Made by a program: the position numbers and the translations under genes
The notes under the pieces: generated by a model
The model's input: the letters and a program-made list of their open reading frames with translations, nothing else
Database searches by the model: none
What the model was told of the DNA's origin: nothing
From: Sinorhizobium mexicanum
GTDB taxonomy: Bacteria > Pseudomonadota > Alphaproteobacteria > Rhizobiales > Rhizobiaceae
DNA: 64,000 nt
NCBI RefSeq assembly: GCF_013488225.1
Contig: NZ_CP041241.1
Location: 930,001 to 994,000 of the forward strand
Reading direction: 5' to 3'
Part shown: positions 50,766-62,195 of the stretch, piece after piece
Layout: each line of letters opens with the position of its first letter
How positions within the stretch are numbered: position 1 is the stretch's first letter

Positions 50766-51842
50766 ATGGCTTCCGTTCAGATGACAGAGGTCAGGAAGAG
50801 CTTCGGCGCCGTGGATGTCATCCATGGTATCGATCTCAAGATCGAGGATGGCGCCTTCGTGGCGTTGGTCGGTCCGTCCGGCTGCGGGAAGTCGACCCTT
50901 CTGCGGATGATCGCGGGGCTCGAGGAAACGTCGGGCGGAGAAATCGCCATCGGTAATCGGGTGGTCAACGATCTGACGCCTCGCGAGCGTAATATCGCGA
51001 TGGTTTTCCAGAATTATGCGCTCTATCCGCATATGACGGTTGCGGAAAACATGGGCTTCAATCTGAAGCTCGCCAAGAAGCCGCAGGCCGAGATCGATGC
51101 TCGCGTGAGCGAAGCGGCCAGGATGCTCGGCCTCACCCCGCTGCTCGACCGCCGCCCCTCGCAACTGTCCGGGGGACAGCGCCAGCGCGTCGCCATGGGG
51201 CGCGCCGTGGTGCGCAAACCGCAAGTCTTCCTGTTCGACGAGCCTCTATCCAACCTCGACGCCAAACTGCGCGTCCAAATGCGTTCCGAGATTAAGGGCC
51301 TGCACCAGAAGGTCAGGACAACTTCCATCTATGTCACCCACGACCAGATCGAGGCAATGACGCTCGCGGACCATATCGTCGTCATGCATGGCGGCCGCAT
51401 CGAGCAGCAGGGACATCCGATGGAGCTTTATCGCAGGCCCGCCAACCTGTTCGTTGCGGGCTTTATCGGTACTCCGGCCATGAATTTCGTCGACGCCGTC
51501 GGTGGCAGCGACGATCGAGGTGCCTTGGCGAAGCTCGCGGGCGGCGAAGCGATCCGTGTCGATGGCGTGCGACTGGAAGAGGGCAGGCCGGTGACGCTCG
51601 GCTTCCGTCCAGAGCATCTCGCAACCCATGGTGCCGGCACGCGCCTTAAAGGCCCGGCGCGTTTCGTGGAGCCCACGGGGGCGCTGACGCATGTCACCTT
51701 CGATCTCGGCGGGCACAATATCGTTGCTGTCATCGATGGTGAGCATCAAGTGGCGACCGGCCAGGCTTTCGAGGCCTCGGTCGCGCCGGAACTCGTGCAT
51801 GTTTTTGATCGCCAGTCCGGGATGCGGCTGAACGCGGCCTAG
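50766..51842 (+). CDS. Sugar ABC importer ATPase, MalK/UgpC type (importer D)
   Basis: 358 residues from the ATG at 50766, after AGAAAGGAGAGGACC. Walker [10 protein letters not shown] (about 37-45), [41 protein letters not shown] and THDQIEAM are all intact, followed by a C-terminal regulatory domain. It energises importer D and resembles the importer A ATPase more than the importer B one. A longer frame from 50436 overlaps the binding protein. Confidence 0.9.
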   Translation: MASVQMTEVRKSFGAVDVIHGIDLKIEDGAFVALVGPSGCGKSTLLRMIAGLEETSGGEIAIGNRVVNDLTPRERNIAMVFQNYALYPHMTVAENMGFNLKLAKKPQAEIDARVSEAARMLGLTPLLDRRPSQLSGGQRQRVAMGRAVVRKPQVFLFDEPLSNLDAKLRVQMRSEIKGLHQKVRTTSIYVTHDQIEAMTLADHIVVMHGGRIEQQGHPMELYRRPANLFVAGFIGTPAMNFVDAVGGSDDRGALAKLAGGEAIRVDGVRLEEGRPVTLGFRPEHLATHGAGTRLKGPARFVEPTGALTHVTFDLGGHNIVAVIDGEHQVATGQAFEASVAPELVHVFDRQSGMRLNAA

Positions 51843-51915
51843 GTGGAACATCGAGGCAAAAACCGACTTCAAGGGCCGGTTTCCCAAGGTCGGCCTTCAA
51901 ACCAGGAGATTGAAA

Positions 51916-53268
51916 GTGAACAAGCCCATCAACGCGGCCTCCACGCTAGAGGCGGTCGAGAATGCCGTGCGGACGCATTCTCGCCCCTCGGACATCCGTA
52001 TCACCGACATGCGCATCGCCGTCGTGACGGGGATATGCTATTACCCGATCATCCGCATCGACACCAATCAGGGCGTCTACGGGCTTGGCGAGGTTCGCGA
52101 TGGCGGGCATCCGGAAAGTGCGCTGCGGCTCAAGCATTTCCTGCTCGGCCAGAATCCCTGCAATGTCGACATGATCTTCAACGCGCTGCGGCTCTACGGC
52201 GGTGACGGGCGCGAAGGAGGCGGAGTTTCCGGCATCGAGATCGCGCTCTGGGATCTTGTCGGCAAGATCTACGGCGTGCCCTGCCACCAGTTCTTCGGAG
52301 GAAAGTATCGCGACAGCGTCCGCATCTACGGCGATACGCCTGCGCCCGCAGAGCTGACGCCCGAGGCCTACGCCAAGGCTGTCCGCGCGCGCGCCGACAT
52401 GGGTCTCACCTTCATCAAGTTCGACCTGCCGCCCAAGCTCTTCGAAACGACGGAAGGTGCGCTCATCGGCGCGGCTACGAAACACGAATACGATCTCGGC
52501 AGGAGCACCCGCGCGCCGGGCTCCGGACGCGGCGCCAAGATTTCGGAAAAGGGGATCGAAACCGCGGTCGAAATCGTGCGGGCGGTTCGTGCCGAGGTCG
52601 GCAGTGAGATCTCGCTCTGCGTCGATCATTTCGGCGAAGGCTACGTCACTGCGGATGAGGCGATCCGCATCGGCAAGGCGCTTGAACCGTTCAACCTTGC
52701 GTGGATCGAGGACCCGGTCATCTGGCACGATATCAAGGGACACAAGAAGGTTGCGGACGCCCTGCTGACGCCGGTCGCGGGCGGTGAGGATCTCTATCTT
52801 GTCGACGGTTTCCGCGAGGCGATCGAAACCCAGGCCTTCGATATCCTGCACCCCGATCTCCTGACGTCGGGCGGCATGCTGGAGACAAAGCGCATCGCCG
52901 ACTACGGCGCGCGCTACGGCCTCGCTACCGCACTGCATTCGTGCTGCTCGCCGATCGGCTTCATGGCGAACGTCCACTGCGGTGCTGCGATCAACAGCCT
53001 GCTGGCGGTCGAACATCATGGCCTTGACGTGCCGTTTTGGGAGGAACTGGTTACGGGTCTCGATCCGAAATATCTCGACGAAGGCTACGTAAAGGTTCCT
53101 GATCTGCCAGGGCTTGGCATCGAACTCAATCTGGAGGCTGTAAAGGCCAACCTGCGCGAACCGGACGCACTGTTTCTGCCGACCGAGGAGTGGAACAAGC
53201 GTAAGGCAGGCTTCGAACGGGTCGAACCGCCGCGCTATCAGACCCAGCTTATCCGTGGTCGACGCTAG
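51916..53268 (+). CDS. Enolase-superfamily sugar-acid dehydratase (MR/MLE family)
   Basis: 450 residues from a GTG at 51916, seven bases after AGGAG; a TTG at 51910 sits too close to that site. It is longer than the usual ~400 because of an N-terminal extension and a mid-domain insertion (TKHEYDLGRSTRAPGSGRG). Metal ligands are probably in LCVDHFGEGYV, LAWIEDPVIWHD and AGGEDLYLV, with LHSCCSPIGFMANVHC near the active site. Sugar-acid dehydration is likely; the substrate is unknown. It lies 73 bases after the importer D ATPase on the same strand and closes the cluster. Confidence 0.85.
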   Translation: MNKPINAASTLEAVENAVRTHSRPSDIRITDMRIAVVTGICYYPIIRIDTNQGVYGLGEVRDGGHPESALRLKHFLLGQNPCNVDMIFNALRLYGGDGREGGGVSGIEIALWDLVGKIYGVPCHQFFGGKYRDSVRIYGDTPAPAELTPEAYAKAVRARADMGLTFIKFDLPPKLFETTEGALIGAATKHEYDLGRSTRAPGSGRGAKISEKGIETAVEIVRAVRAEVGSEISLCVDHFGEGYVTADEAIRIGKALEPFNLAWIEDPVIWHDIKGHKKVADALLTPVAGGEDLYLVDGFREAIETQAFDILHPDLLTSGGMLETKRIADYGARYGLATALHSCCSPIGFMANVHCGAAINSLLAVEHHGLDVPFWEELVTGLDPKYLDEGYVKVPDLPGLGIELNLEAVKANLREPDALFLPTEEWNKRKAGFERVEPPRYQTQLIRGRR

Positions 53269-53273
53269 CGTGA

Positions 53274-53305
53274 AGAAGGATACCCCCCGGCGACGGGTGT
53301 CTTTC
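53274..53305 (+). terminator. Likely terminator of the Rieske-led cluster
   Basis: GAAGGATACCC pairs with GGGTGTCTTTC (two G-U pairs) across CCCGGCGAC, starting about six bases after the stop at 53268. There is no strong T run. The next gene is convergent. Confidence 0.45.
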
Positions 53306-53459
53306 ACGGCGTTCAGCACTCGTATGAGTACTAAAGCCAAAGATTGGCAATGAGCGTTGGCTTAAGGAGGGCGGCAGGCGCGAGTCTTGGTCCAGCCGTG
53401 ATCACAAGTAGCGAAAGGAAGCGCGCCGTTTGAGATCCACGCGCTTCCCCAAGCTCGGT

Positions 53460-54461
53460 TCAGAGGGCCGCCTCGACTTTTTCAGCGACGTCCGCTGGCA
53501 CCCATTTCGACCAGATGTCCTTGTTCTGCTCTAGGAAGTGCTGAGCGCCCTCCTCGCCGGCCGCCTGATTTTCCGTCTGCCACGCCATGAGCTTGCCGAC
53601 GGTATCGTTACTCCAACCGCGCGTATTGAAATACGCCATGACTTCCGGGCTGGTTCGATCCGCGAATGCCTTGGTCACGACGGTATAGACCTTGTCGACA
53701 GGCCAGGCATTTACCTTGGGATCGGGGCATTCCAGGTTTGTGTTGCAGCGCTTCCATTCGGCGGCATCGTGCGGGACGGTTGGCTGCAGCATCACCATCT
53801 CATACTTTCCAAGCAACGCCGTCGGAGCCCAGTAGTATGTGATGAAACCTTCCTTGCGCTCGTAGGCCTTCGCAATGGCGCCGTCGAGGCCTGCCGCAGA
53901 GCCAGGATCGAGAAGCCTGAAGCCCCTTTCGCTCGCGTCGTATGCCTTGAACAACTGCGCGGTCACGATTGTCGCACCCCAGCCGGCAGCGCCGTTGAAG
54001 ATCACGCCCTTGCTCGCATCTTCCGGATCCGGAAACAATTCAGGATGTTTGAGCGCATCATCGATGGTCTTGATGTCGGGATGCGCATCTGCCAGATATT
54101 TTGGAATCCATAGGCCTTGAATGCCGCCATCCGGTAGCGCGGCCGCTCCCAGCACAATCTTCCCGTCAGCGACGCCACGCGGAACGATCTCAGGCAGGAG
54201 GTCGATCCACGTCTCCGACGACACGTCCGGATCCCCCTTTTCGACCATCGAGGTCGTAGTCGGCACAGTATCGCCGGGAACGGTTTGGACATTACAGCCG
54301 TAGCCGTTTTCCAGGATGAACTTGTCGACGAAGGTGAGCACTTCGGCGCTCTGGACGTTATGCACCGCAAGGGTGACGTCGCCGCAGTCGGCGGCATCTG
54401 CTGCGGTGATGCCCCATGGCAGCCCGAAGATCGTCGATGTCGAAAGCAGATACTTTTTCAT
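53460..54461 (-). CDS. Betaine/choline-type ABC substrate-binding protein (OpuAC family)
   Basis: 333 residues, with AAAAGGGGAACGAAAA before the ATG. A signal peptide ends near AADA. The OpuAC-type fold is seen in VTLAVHNVQSAEVLTFVDKF, VPTTTSMVEKGDPDVSSETW and ITYYWAPTALLGKYEMV, which holds aromatic residues of the quaternary-ammonium cage. It is periplasmic. No permease or ATPase is adjacent, so it works with components elsewhere. It is third gene of an operon with an enolase-superfamily enzyme and an MDR dehydrogenase, suggesting use of a betaine as a carbon source. Confidence 0.85.
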   Translation of the reverse strand: MKKYLLSTSTIFGLPWGITAADAADCGDVTLAVHNVQSAEVLTFVDKFILENGYGCNVQTVPGDTVPTTTSMVEKGDPDVSSETWIDLLPEIVPRGVADGKIVLGAAALPDGGIQGLWIPKYLADAHPDIKTIDDALKHPELFPDPEDASKGVIFNGAAGWGATIVTAQLFKAYDASERGFRLLDPGSAAGLDGAIAKAYERKEGFITYYWAPTALLGKYEMVMLQPTVPHDAAEWKRCNTNLECPDPKVNAWPVDKVYTVVTKAFADRTSPEVMAYFNTRGWSNDTVGKLMAWQTENQAAGEEGAQHFLEQNKDIWSKWVPADVAEKVEAAL

Positions 54462-54556
54462 TTTTCGTTCCCCTTTTCAGCGGCACACTTTCTTCACGCG
54501 GGCTGCCGCTTTTCGTTCGCGTGACTGGAATTCCGAGCCTCCGGTTGCCCCAAGGC

Positions 54557-55672
54557 CTAGGCGTAGCGCGCGACCGGCTGCCCGAGCACGTCGAGCCGCG
54601 GCGTTATCCCGAGGCCGGGGAGGGCAGGTGCCACGACACGTCCCTCAACCACGTCGTAGGACCCGTCAGCCGTTTTCACCGACACCATGTCGCGGCTCTC
54701 GAGGACACATCGAAGATTTCGCTCGGGCACCGTCTGGCCGAGATGCACGATCGCAGCAAATGCTATGTCGGAGCCGGTCGTCTCCTGGACACTGACGGTG
54801 TAGCCGGCGGCCAGGCACATATCCCGATGCCGACGACCTTTCGTGAGGCCTCCGTTCTTCGAGATCTTGAGGCCGATCCCCTCGGCCGCGTCGTCGCCGA
54901 TGAGTTGGGCGATCGAAGAATCGCTGGTTGCGAGCTCATCAAAGATGATCGGGACATTGGTGCGCCGCCGCAGCGACACGCATTCCCGCCAGGTCGCGCA
55001 GGGAGCCTCAAGCACGAAATCGAGACCAGACGGCAGCAGCCTGAGCATGCGCAACGCGTTTTCGACGAGCATTCCCCCATTTGCATCCACGATGAAGAAC
55101 TCGCCTGGCTGCTTGTCCGCCAGTGCGGCGGCGATGCGAGCGGCGTCGACCGCTGGCTCTCCGCCAATCTTGACGGAGTGGCCCACGTAGCCCATCGCCC
55201 GATGTTCGGCGACGCGCCTTCGCATGTCCTCTGGATCGCCCATGTAAATCGATGAAATGACCGGCATGCGGACATTTGTGCGTCCGCCCAAAAGGTCGCA
55301 AACCGGAAGCCCAACGGATTTCCCGAAGACGTCCCAGCAAGCAACGTCGATTGCGGTCTTCGCATGCTCGTGCCCGACAAGCGCCGCGTCCATGGTGTCA
55401 TTGATGCGGTCGACGCGCCGTGGATCGAGGCCGATCAGGTGAGGCGCAATTTCCGCGATGCCCGCGCGAACGCCGAGCGCGTGTGATGCGATGTAGGTCG
55501 ATCCAAACGGTGTGCTTTCGCCCCAGCCTTCAAGGCCGTTGTCGGTTGTCACCCTTACGATGGTAGCGTCGAAGCTGCGGTACTCCCGCCCGCCGGAAAG
55601 GGTGTAGACCCCACCTGCGTAGGGCAGATCCACCCGAAACACATCTATCTGTTTTATCTTAATGTCCGTCAT
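54557..55672 (-). CDS. Enolase-superfamily enzyme resembling hydroxyproline-betaine epimerase
   Basis: 371 residues from the ATG at 55672, after GGGAGAACC; a longer start overlaps the MDR gene. It has SHALGVRAGIAEIAPHLIGL and ALVGHEHAKTAIDVACWD as in HpbD-type enzymes. Acid-base and metal residues are likely in HSVKIGGEP (Lys), FIVDANGG (Asp), FVLEAPCATW (Glu), FDELATSD and GLKISKNGG (second Lys). HpbD racemises betaine stereocentres at C2. The adjacent betaine-type binding protein supports such a role. A proline or cis-3-hydroxyproline enzyme is the alternative. Confidence 0.75.
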   Translation of the reverse strand: MTDIKIKQIDVFRVDLPYAGGVYTLSGGREYRSFDATIVRVTTDNGLEGWGESTPFGSTYIASHALGVRAGIAEIAPHLIGLDPRRVDRINDTMDAALVGHEHAKTAIDVACWDVFGKSVGLPVCDLLGGRTNVRMPVISSIYMGDPEDMRRRVAEHRAMGYVGHSVKIGGEPAVDAARIAAALADKQPGEFFIVDANGGMLVENALRMLRLLPSGLDFVLEAPCATWRECVSLRRRTNVPIIFDELATSDSSIAQLIGDDAAEGIGLKISKNGGLTKGRRHRDMCLAAGYTVSVQETTGSDIAFAAIVHLGQTVPERNLRCVLESRDMVSVKTADGSYDVVEGRVVAPALPGLGITPRLDVLGQPVARYA

Positions 55673-55682
55673 GGTTCTCCCG

Positions 55683-56753
55683 TCACGTGATGGCAAGGAC
55701 AAGCTTTCCGCTGAACGTCTTTGAGATGAAGTCTTTCTGCGCCTCGACGATGTTTTCGAGCGGGTAGGTCTTGCTGATCACCGGACGGATCTCGCCTCGC
55801 TCCACGTAGCGCACGAGATTTTCGAAGACGACGTCGTCCTGAAACGTGCAGCCGAAGAAGCTCAGGTCCTTGAGATACAAGGTTCGCATATCGAGCTCCA
55901 CGATCGGGCCTGCGATCGCCCCAGCGACGGCATAGCGTCCGCCCTTCCTGAGCACCTCCAGGACCTCGGGAAACGCAGGACCGGCCGTGACGTCGATCGC
56001 GACGTCGACGCTCATGGTGCCTAGATTCTCGACCAGGCTTTCGTGCCGATCAACAATTCGGTCTGCGCCAAGACTGCGCACATGGGCCGCCTTTTCGTTC
56101 CCGGCGACGGCCGTCACGATCGCGCCACGACGCTTGGCCAACTGAACGGCGGCGGAGCCGACTCCACCCGAAGCGCCGGTGATGAGGACATGTTCACCGG
56201 CGCCGACATTTGCGCGGTGCATCATGCCCTCGGCGGTGGAGAACGCGCAGGGGAGGGAAGCAAGTTCGAGGTCGCTCCAATCGCAATCGACCCGAAACGT
56301 CTCGCGTGAAGGTGCTTTCGTATACTGAGCGAACGCGCCGTTGCACTCGGACCCGAACGTCCAGCATTCCATCGGTCGGTAATCGACATACGAGCGAAGC
56401 ATGTTGCGAACGATAACCCGTTCGCCGATCCGTCCCGGATCGACGTCCAATCCTACGGCAACGACGTGGCCGCAGCAGTCGGCACCCTGGATGCGGGGGA
56501 ATTTGATGGCTTCTCCAGACCAGCTCGCGTCCGTATCGCGCAGGTCTTCGATGCCCTGTGTCGCGCCATGGCCGGTTTCGCTCGTCACGACCTTCGAATA
56601 CCAGCCGATGCGCGTATTGATGTCGGTGTTGTTAACGGCGGCGCCCGCCACCCTGATGAGAACTTCGTTTCGATCCGGTTTCGGTACCGGAAGGTCATTG
56701 CGATACTCGAGCTTGTCGAATCCGCCGTGACCGACGAGGACGACCCCGCTCAT
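55683..56753 (-). CDS. MDR-family alcohol dehydrogenase-like oxidoreductase
   Basis: 356 residues from the ATG at 56753; a TTG at 56828 would extend it by 25 residues and neither has a good binding site. The N-terminal domain reads VVLVGHGGFDKLEYR and GAAVNNTDINTRIGWYS, and the cofactor fold LITGASGGVGSAAVQLA. It is an NAD(P)H-dependent enzyme of the quinone reductase/alcohol dehydrogenase superfamily. It is the first gene of the betaine-type operon and divergent from the LysR gene. The stop lies ten bases from the epimerase-like start, so the genes are cotranscribed. Confidence 0.85.
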   Translation of the reverse strand: MSGVVLVGHGGFDKLEYRNDLPVPKPDRNEVLIRVAGAAVNNTDINTRIGWYSKVVTSETGHGATQGIEDLRDTDASWSGEAIKFPRIQGADCCGHVVAVGLDVDPGRIGERVIVRNMLRSYVDYRPMECWTFGSECNGAFAQYTKAPSRETFRVDCDWSDLELASLPCAFSTAEGMMHRANVGAGEHVLITGASGGVGSAAVQLAKRRGAIVTAVAGNEKAAHVRSLGADRIVDRHESLVENLGTMSVDVAIDVTAGPAFPEVLEVLRKGGRYAVAGAIAGPIVELDMRTLYLKDLSFFGCTFQDDVVFENLVRYVERGEIRPVISKTYPLENIVEAQKDFISKTFSGKLVLAIT

Positions 56754-57124
56754 ACGTTCTGGAATTGCGGACAAACGAGTGTCGTCCGGGCGAAGAGAAG
56801 TTCTGTTCACCGTCTTGGATTCCCGCAATGTATATTCGTGATGTCGGTCATGCAGGCTGTGTCGGTCGTTGTCTCACTGGATGCTGACCGCCTGCCTTGT
56901 CCTTAAATCTGAGGCCATCCCGCCGTGAATGACAATGCGCTTAATTCTCATCCGCAATTGACTTCAGGTTCACTCAGTTCGTGACCGGCCTCTCTGTCCC
57001 GAGCACGACCTGGGGACTATCCGAACGTCCGGGTTCGGGCAGACCGGCCGGTCCGGGTGTGATATCTATCCGGATGTGCAATAAGACTTCAGGGATGCTT
57101 TCGCGGGGAGGTAGGTAATTCCCT
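56754..57124. other. Divergent promoter region without a gene
   Basis: This 371-base gap separates the MDR operon from lysR. I see an AT-richer patch at 56930-56965 (TTAATTCTCAT, CAATTGACTTCAGG) that could hold a promoter. I could not identify a convincing LysR T-N11-A box by eye. Confidence 0.3.
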
Positions 57125-58060
57125 ATGGTTCGTCGGTACTATGAGCTACCGTCGCTGACTGCGCTGGCCGTTTTCGAGGCCTCGGCGCGCCATTCCAGTC
57201 TCAAACTTGCTGCAAGCGAACTCAATGTAACGCCCAGTGCCGTCAGCAGGCAGATAAAGGCGATCGAAGAGGAGCTTGGCGTCCAGCTGTTTGTTCGTAG
57301 CGGAAAGGGCGTGACGCTGACTGCCGAAGGAGAAGAGCTCTACGACGTTCTTGCGAATTCGTTTTCGCGCATGTCCGATACTGCCAGATCCATCAAGCGA
57401 CGTGACAAAGCGCGAAACGTGAAGTTCGCCTGCAGCGACGTGTTCGCAACCATGTGGCTGATCCCGCAGATGCCCGATTTCTGGCGTCGCCATCCGGACA
57501 TAATGGTCGATCACTTGATCTCGGACGACATGCGGAACTTTCGCCGTGCCGAGGTCGAGCTCAGGATTCGCTTCGGGCCTGGTGCGTGGAGCGACGAGAC
57601 CTCCGAATTCCTGTTCGATGAATGCGTCTATCCCGTTTGCAGCCCCAACTTTGCGGCGCGCTTCGAAGGCGCAACCATGGCCGATCTTCCCGACTTGCCG
57701 CTGTTGGACGTCAACTGGGTTGGCCCTGACTGGGTTGGGTGGGAAGAAGCGCTTCGCCGGGCGGGCCTCCCTCACGCAGCGTTCGACGGAAAGCGGTTCG
57801 GAAAGTTCAACGTCGCCCTGCAAGCGGCGATGGCCGATCAGGGCGTGGTGATCGGCTGGCACCGCATCGTGGGCGACTTGGTCCAGCAAGGTACCCTGGT
57901 TCGTTTCACCGATCTGGTGATCCGTTCGCCGGGCGGATACTACTTAACGTGGAACTCACACCGCGAGCTCTCGTCTGCGACGCTGATTCTGCGAGAGTGG
58001 CTACGATCGATAGCGAAGGTCACGCGCAACAATCCATGTCCTGCCGCTACGATCGAATAG
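57125..58060 (+). CDS. LysR-family transcriptional regulator (GcvA-like)
   Basis: 311 residues. The HTH reads SSLKLAASELNVTPSAVSRQ then IKAIEEELGVQLFVR. The effector domain has VKFACSDVFATMWLIPQMPD and QAAMADQGVVIGWHRIVGD, matching the GcvA/AmpR-like branch. It diverges from the MDR/epimerase/betaine-binding operon and probably activates it in response to a pathway compound. A possible ribosome site (GGGGAGG) lies 13 bases from the ATG. Confidence 0.9.
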   Translation: MVRRYYELPSLTALAVFEASARHSSLKLAASELNVTPSAVSRQIKAIEEELGVQLFVRSGKGVTLTAEGEELYDVLANSFSRMSDTARSIKRRDKARNVKFACSDVFATMWLIPQMPDFWRRHPDIMVDHLISDDMRNFRRAEVELRIRFGPGAWSDETSEFLFDECVYPVCSPNFAARFEGATMADLPDLPLLDVNWVGPDWVGWEEALRRAGLPHAAFDGKRFGKFNVALQAAMADQGVVIGWHRIVGDLVQQGTLVRFTDLVIRSPGGYYLTWNSHRELSSATLILREWLRSIAKVTRNNPCPAATIE

Positions 58061-58099
58061 TGCGCCCCTTCGCCAACTGCAGTCAGGAACATGAGAAGC

Positions 58100-59689
<1,590 letters not shown>

Positions 59690-60201
59690 GGAGAGAATCC
59701 CGGATTGCAAGGCGAAGTGGCATTGCGATCTGGGCAGTATCCATGTTCAACCATCCTGTTGGTGCTGCGATGGTGGCTATCTAGGCAGCAAATGCGGAGG
59801 ATTCAAGGCGTCGGTGAGGCAGGGCAGCCTTGTAAATGGTCTGCTGAATCAGCTGGTTAATTCTCATTGTTCGCGGTTGGCGCTAAGGGAGATCGCATCA
59901 CGTTGCGGCCAATCCTCGAACCGCTGCAGTCAGCTGATCTGACTTTCTGTGCCGTCCCGCCCCTGGAGGGAACCGAGGCTACCGCCTTCGTCAACGAGCC
60001 AGCGGACATGTTGGCCTTGGCGGGGCGAGCGCGCAGCCCAAGGCGCCGCAGATCTCGCATAATTCTTTCCAGCAGCCGGTGGCCCCCACTTTAAAGTCGG
60101 AAACTTCCTGTCACACTAAGCGTTCTCCGGGGAGGAGAAGTAACCGCCCTTAACAAATGCGAATGCGCTAAAGCAGACCCGCTGCGGCAAAAGGGGAATC
60201 G
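59690..60201. other. Intergenic region of about 510 bp without a clear gene
   Basis: Between the ABC-F gene and kup I find only short frames in both directions with no family resemblance. The base composition is uneven, which may mean decayed coding sequence. The last ~140 bases should carry the kup promoter, but no strong -35/-10 pair stood out. Confidence 0.4.
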
Positions 60202-62103
60202 ATGACCGCGTCTCTCGATCATGTGCCTGCACAGGCAAGCAATTCGCGCCAATTCCTGGCGATGGTCCTCGGTTCGGTGGGGGTGGTATACGGCGACATT
60301 GGAACGAGCCCGCTCTATGCCTTCCGCGAAGCGCTTCGCCCGTTTGCGGCGGGCGGTGTCGGGCGCGAGGAGGTAGTCGGGCTCATTTCACTGGTGATCT
60401 GGACCCTGACGATGATCGTCACGTGCAAATATGTCCTGTTCCTGCTTCGTGCCGACAATGACGGGGAGGGTGGTACGCTCTCCCTGCTCGCCTTGCTCAT
60501 GAAAAGAGCATCAAGACATACGACCGGGATGTTCGTCGCAGGTATCCTGGGCGCCGCCCTTTTTATCGGCGATGCGATGATCACTCCGGCGCTTTCGGTG
60601 TTCTCGGCCGTTGAGGGGCTGAAGCTCGTCACGCCAACGCTTCAAGATTACGTTCTGCTCATCTCCGTCGCCATCATGGTGCTGCTGTTTGCAGTGCAGT
60701 CCCGCGGCACAAGCGCAGTATCGAGCTTCTTCGGCCCCGTCACTCTCGTCTGGTTCGTTGTCATGGGAGCTGCCGGTGTCGCCCATATCGGTGATGACAT
60801 GGCAATCCTCGCTGCATTCAATCCTATCTACGCTGTCACCTTCTTATGGAATGCCGGGCTCGTTGGCTTCATCGTGCTGGGCGCCATCTTCCTAACGGTG
60901 ACAGGAGCCGAGGCGCTTTATGCTGATCTCGGCCACTTCGGTCGCCAGCCTATCCAGGCGGCCTGGTTTGCAATCGTGTTTCCCGCGCTGACCTTGAACT
61001 ATCTCGGACAGGGCGCGATGGTGCTGTCACATCCCGACGCCATTTCGGATCCATTTTTCTTGATGTTCCCGAAATGGGCGCTGCTGCCGGTGGTAATCCT
61101 CGCCACTGCCGCAACAATCATCGCCAGCCAGTCAGTGATCACCGGAGCGTTTTCACTCGTACGGCAAGCGATCCACCTCGGATTCCTGCCAAGATTTGAG
61201 ATCTGTTACACCTCGGAGACGCAAACGGGGCAGATTTATTTGCCTTTGGTCAACTCCGCACTCCTCGCCGGCGTGCTTGTGCTCATGTTTGTATTCGGGA
61301 GTTCCGAAGCTCTTGCCCCGGCCTATGGTGTCTCAATTACCGGCGCCATGGTGATCGATACCATTCTCGCCTTCGCATTCCTCCGATACCTTTGGAACTG
61401 GCCCGTTTTGGCCGCGACCGCATTCCTGCTTCCTCTGTTCCTGCTCGAACTGGTTTTCCTCGGCGCCAACTTGTTCAAGCTCCACCATGGCGGCTACGTG
61501 CCCATCCTCTTCGCTGGCTCGTTGATGACGCTGATGTGGACCTGGCGAACAGGCGTTAGGCTCGTTCGCGAAAAGACGAGCCGCCAGGACGTCCCCCTTG
61601 AGCAGTTCATAACGGCGATCGAACGAAAATCCGAGCACGCCCCGGTCGACGTACCGGGAACGGCGATCTTTCTCACAGCGACACCTGACACCACCCCAGG
61701 CGTTCTCTTGCACAATCTCAAGCACAATCATGTGCTGCATGAGCAGAACGTCATCCTGACCATCAAGACCGCCAAAGTGCCGTATATTCCGGAAACGAAC
61801 CGCTACACGCTTACAAAGCTTACCGATCGGTTCAGCAGACTGGAGCTCAGATTCGGCTTCATGGATGATCCGAATGTGTCAAGGGCACTGGCGCGCTGCC
61901 GGAAGGAAGGCTTCAGGTTCGAGATCATGACGACGTCCTTCTATCTCGGACGGCGCAAGCTAGTCTCAGATCCCCTGTCAGGCATGCCGAAGTGGCAGGA
62001 CAAGCTTTTCATTGCAATGGCGGAATCGGCGATCGATCCGACCGATTACTTCCATCTTCCGGCAAACCGCGTTGTCGAAATGGGCGAGCAGGTAATCATC
62101 TAA
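60202..62103 (+). CDS. kup: KUP-type low-affinity potassium transporter
   Basis: 633 residues, with AAAAGGGGAATCG before the ATG. The K+/H+ symporter family is recognised by [54 protein letters not shown] and [16 protein letters not shown]. About twelve membrane spans occupy the first 450 residues and a hydrophilic C-terminal domain follows ([16 protein letters not shown]). The length is normal for Rhizobiales Kup proteins. It faces no operon partners; the DUF763 gene begins 92 bases later on the same strand. Confidence 0.95.
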   Translation: MTASLDHVPAQASNSRQFLAMVLGSVGVVYGDIGTSPLYAFREALRPFAAGGVGREEVVGLISLVIWTLTMIVTCKYVLFLLRADNDGEGGTLSLLALLMKRASRHTTGMFVAGILGAALFIGDAMITPALSVFSAVEGLKLVTPTLQDYVLLISVAIMVLLFAVQSRGTSAVSSFFGPVTLVWFVVMGAAGVAHIGDDMAILAAFNPIYAVTFLWNAGLVGFIVLGAIFLTVTGAEALYADLGHFGRQPIQAAWFAIVFPALTLNYLGQGAMVLSHPDAISDPFFLMFPKWALLPVVILATAATIIASQSVITGAFSLVRQAIHLGFLPRFEICYTSETQTGQIYLPLVNSALLAGVLVLMFVFGSSEALAPAYGVSITGAMVIDTILAFAFLRYLWNWPVLAATAFLLPLFLLELVFLGANLFKLHHGGYVPILFAGSLMTLMWTWRTGVRLVREKTSRQDVPLEQFITAIERKSEHAPVDVPGTAIFLTATPDTTPGVLLHNLKHNHVLHEQNVILTIKTAKVPYIPETNRYTLTKLTDRFSRLELRFGFMDDPNVSRALARCRKEGFRFEIMTTSFYLGRRKLVSDPLSGMPKWQDKLFIAMAESAIDPTDYFHLPANRVVEMGEQVII

Positions 62104-62195
62104 TGGACGTTCCGTTTCCTATGAATCGGCGCAAAAGAGAACATTTTAGGAACTTCTCCCTGTCATAGCTAAGACTGCCGGTTTATAAGGAACGC

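Noticed and set aside
59857..60060. Small minus-strand ORF before kup
   Set aside because: It has Arg/Ser-rich composition, no binding site and no family resemblance.
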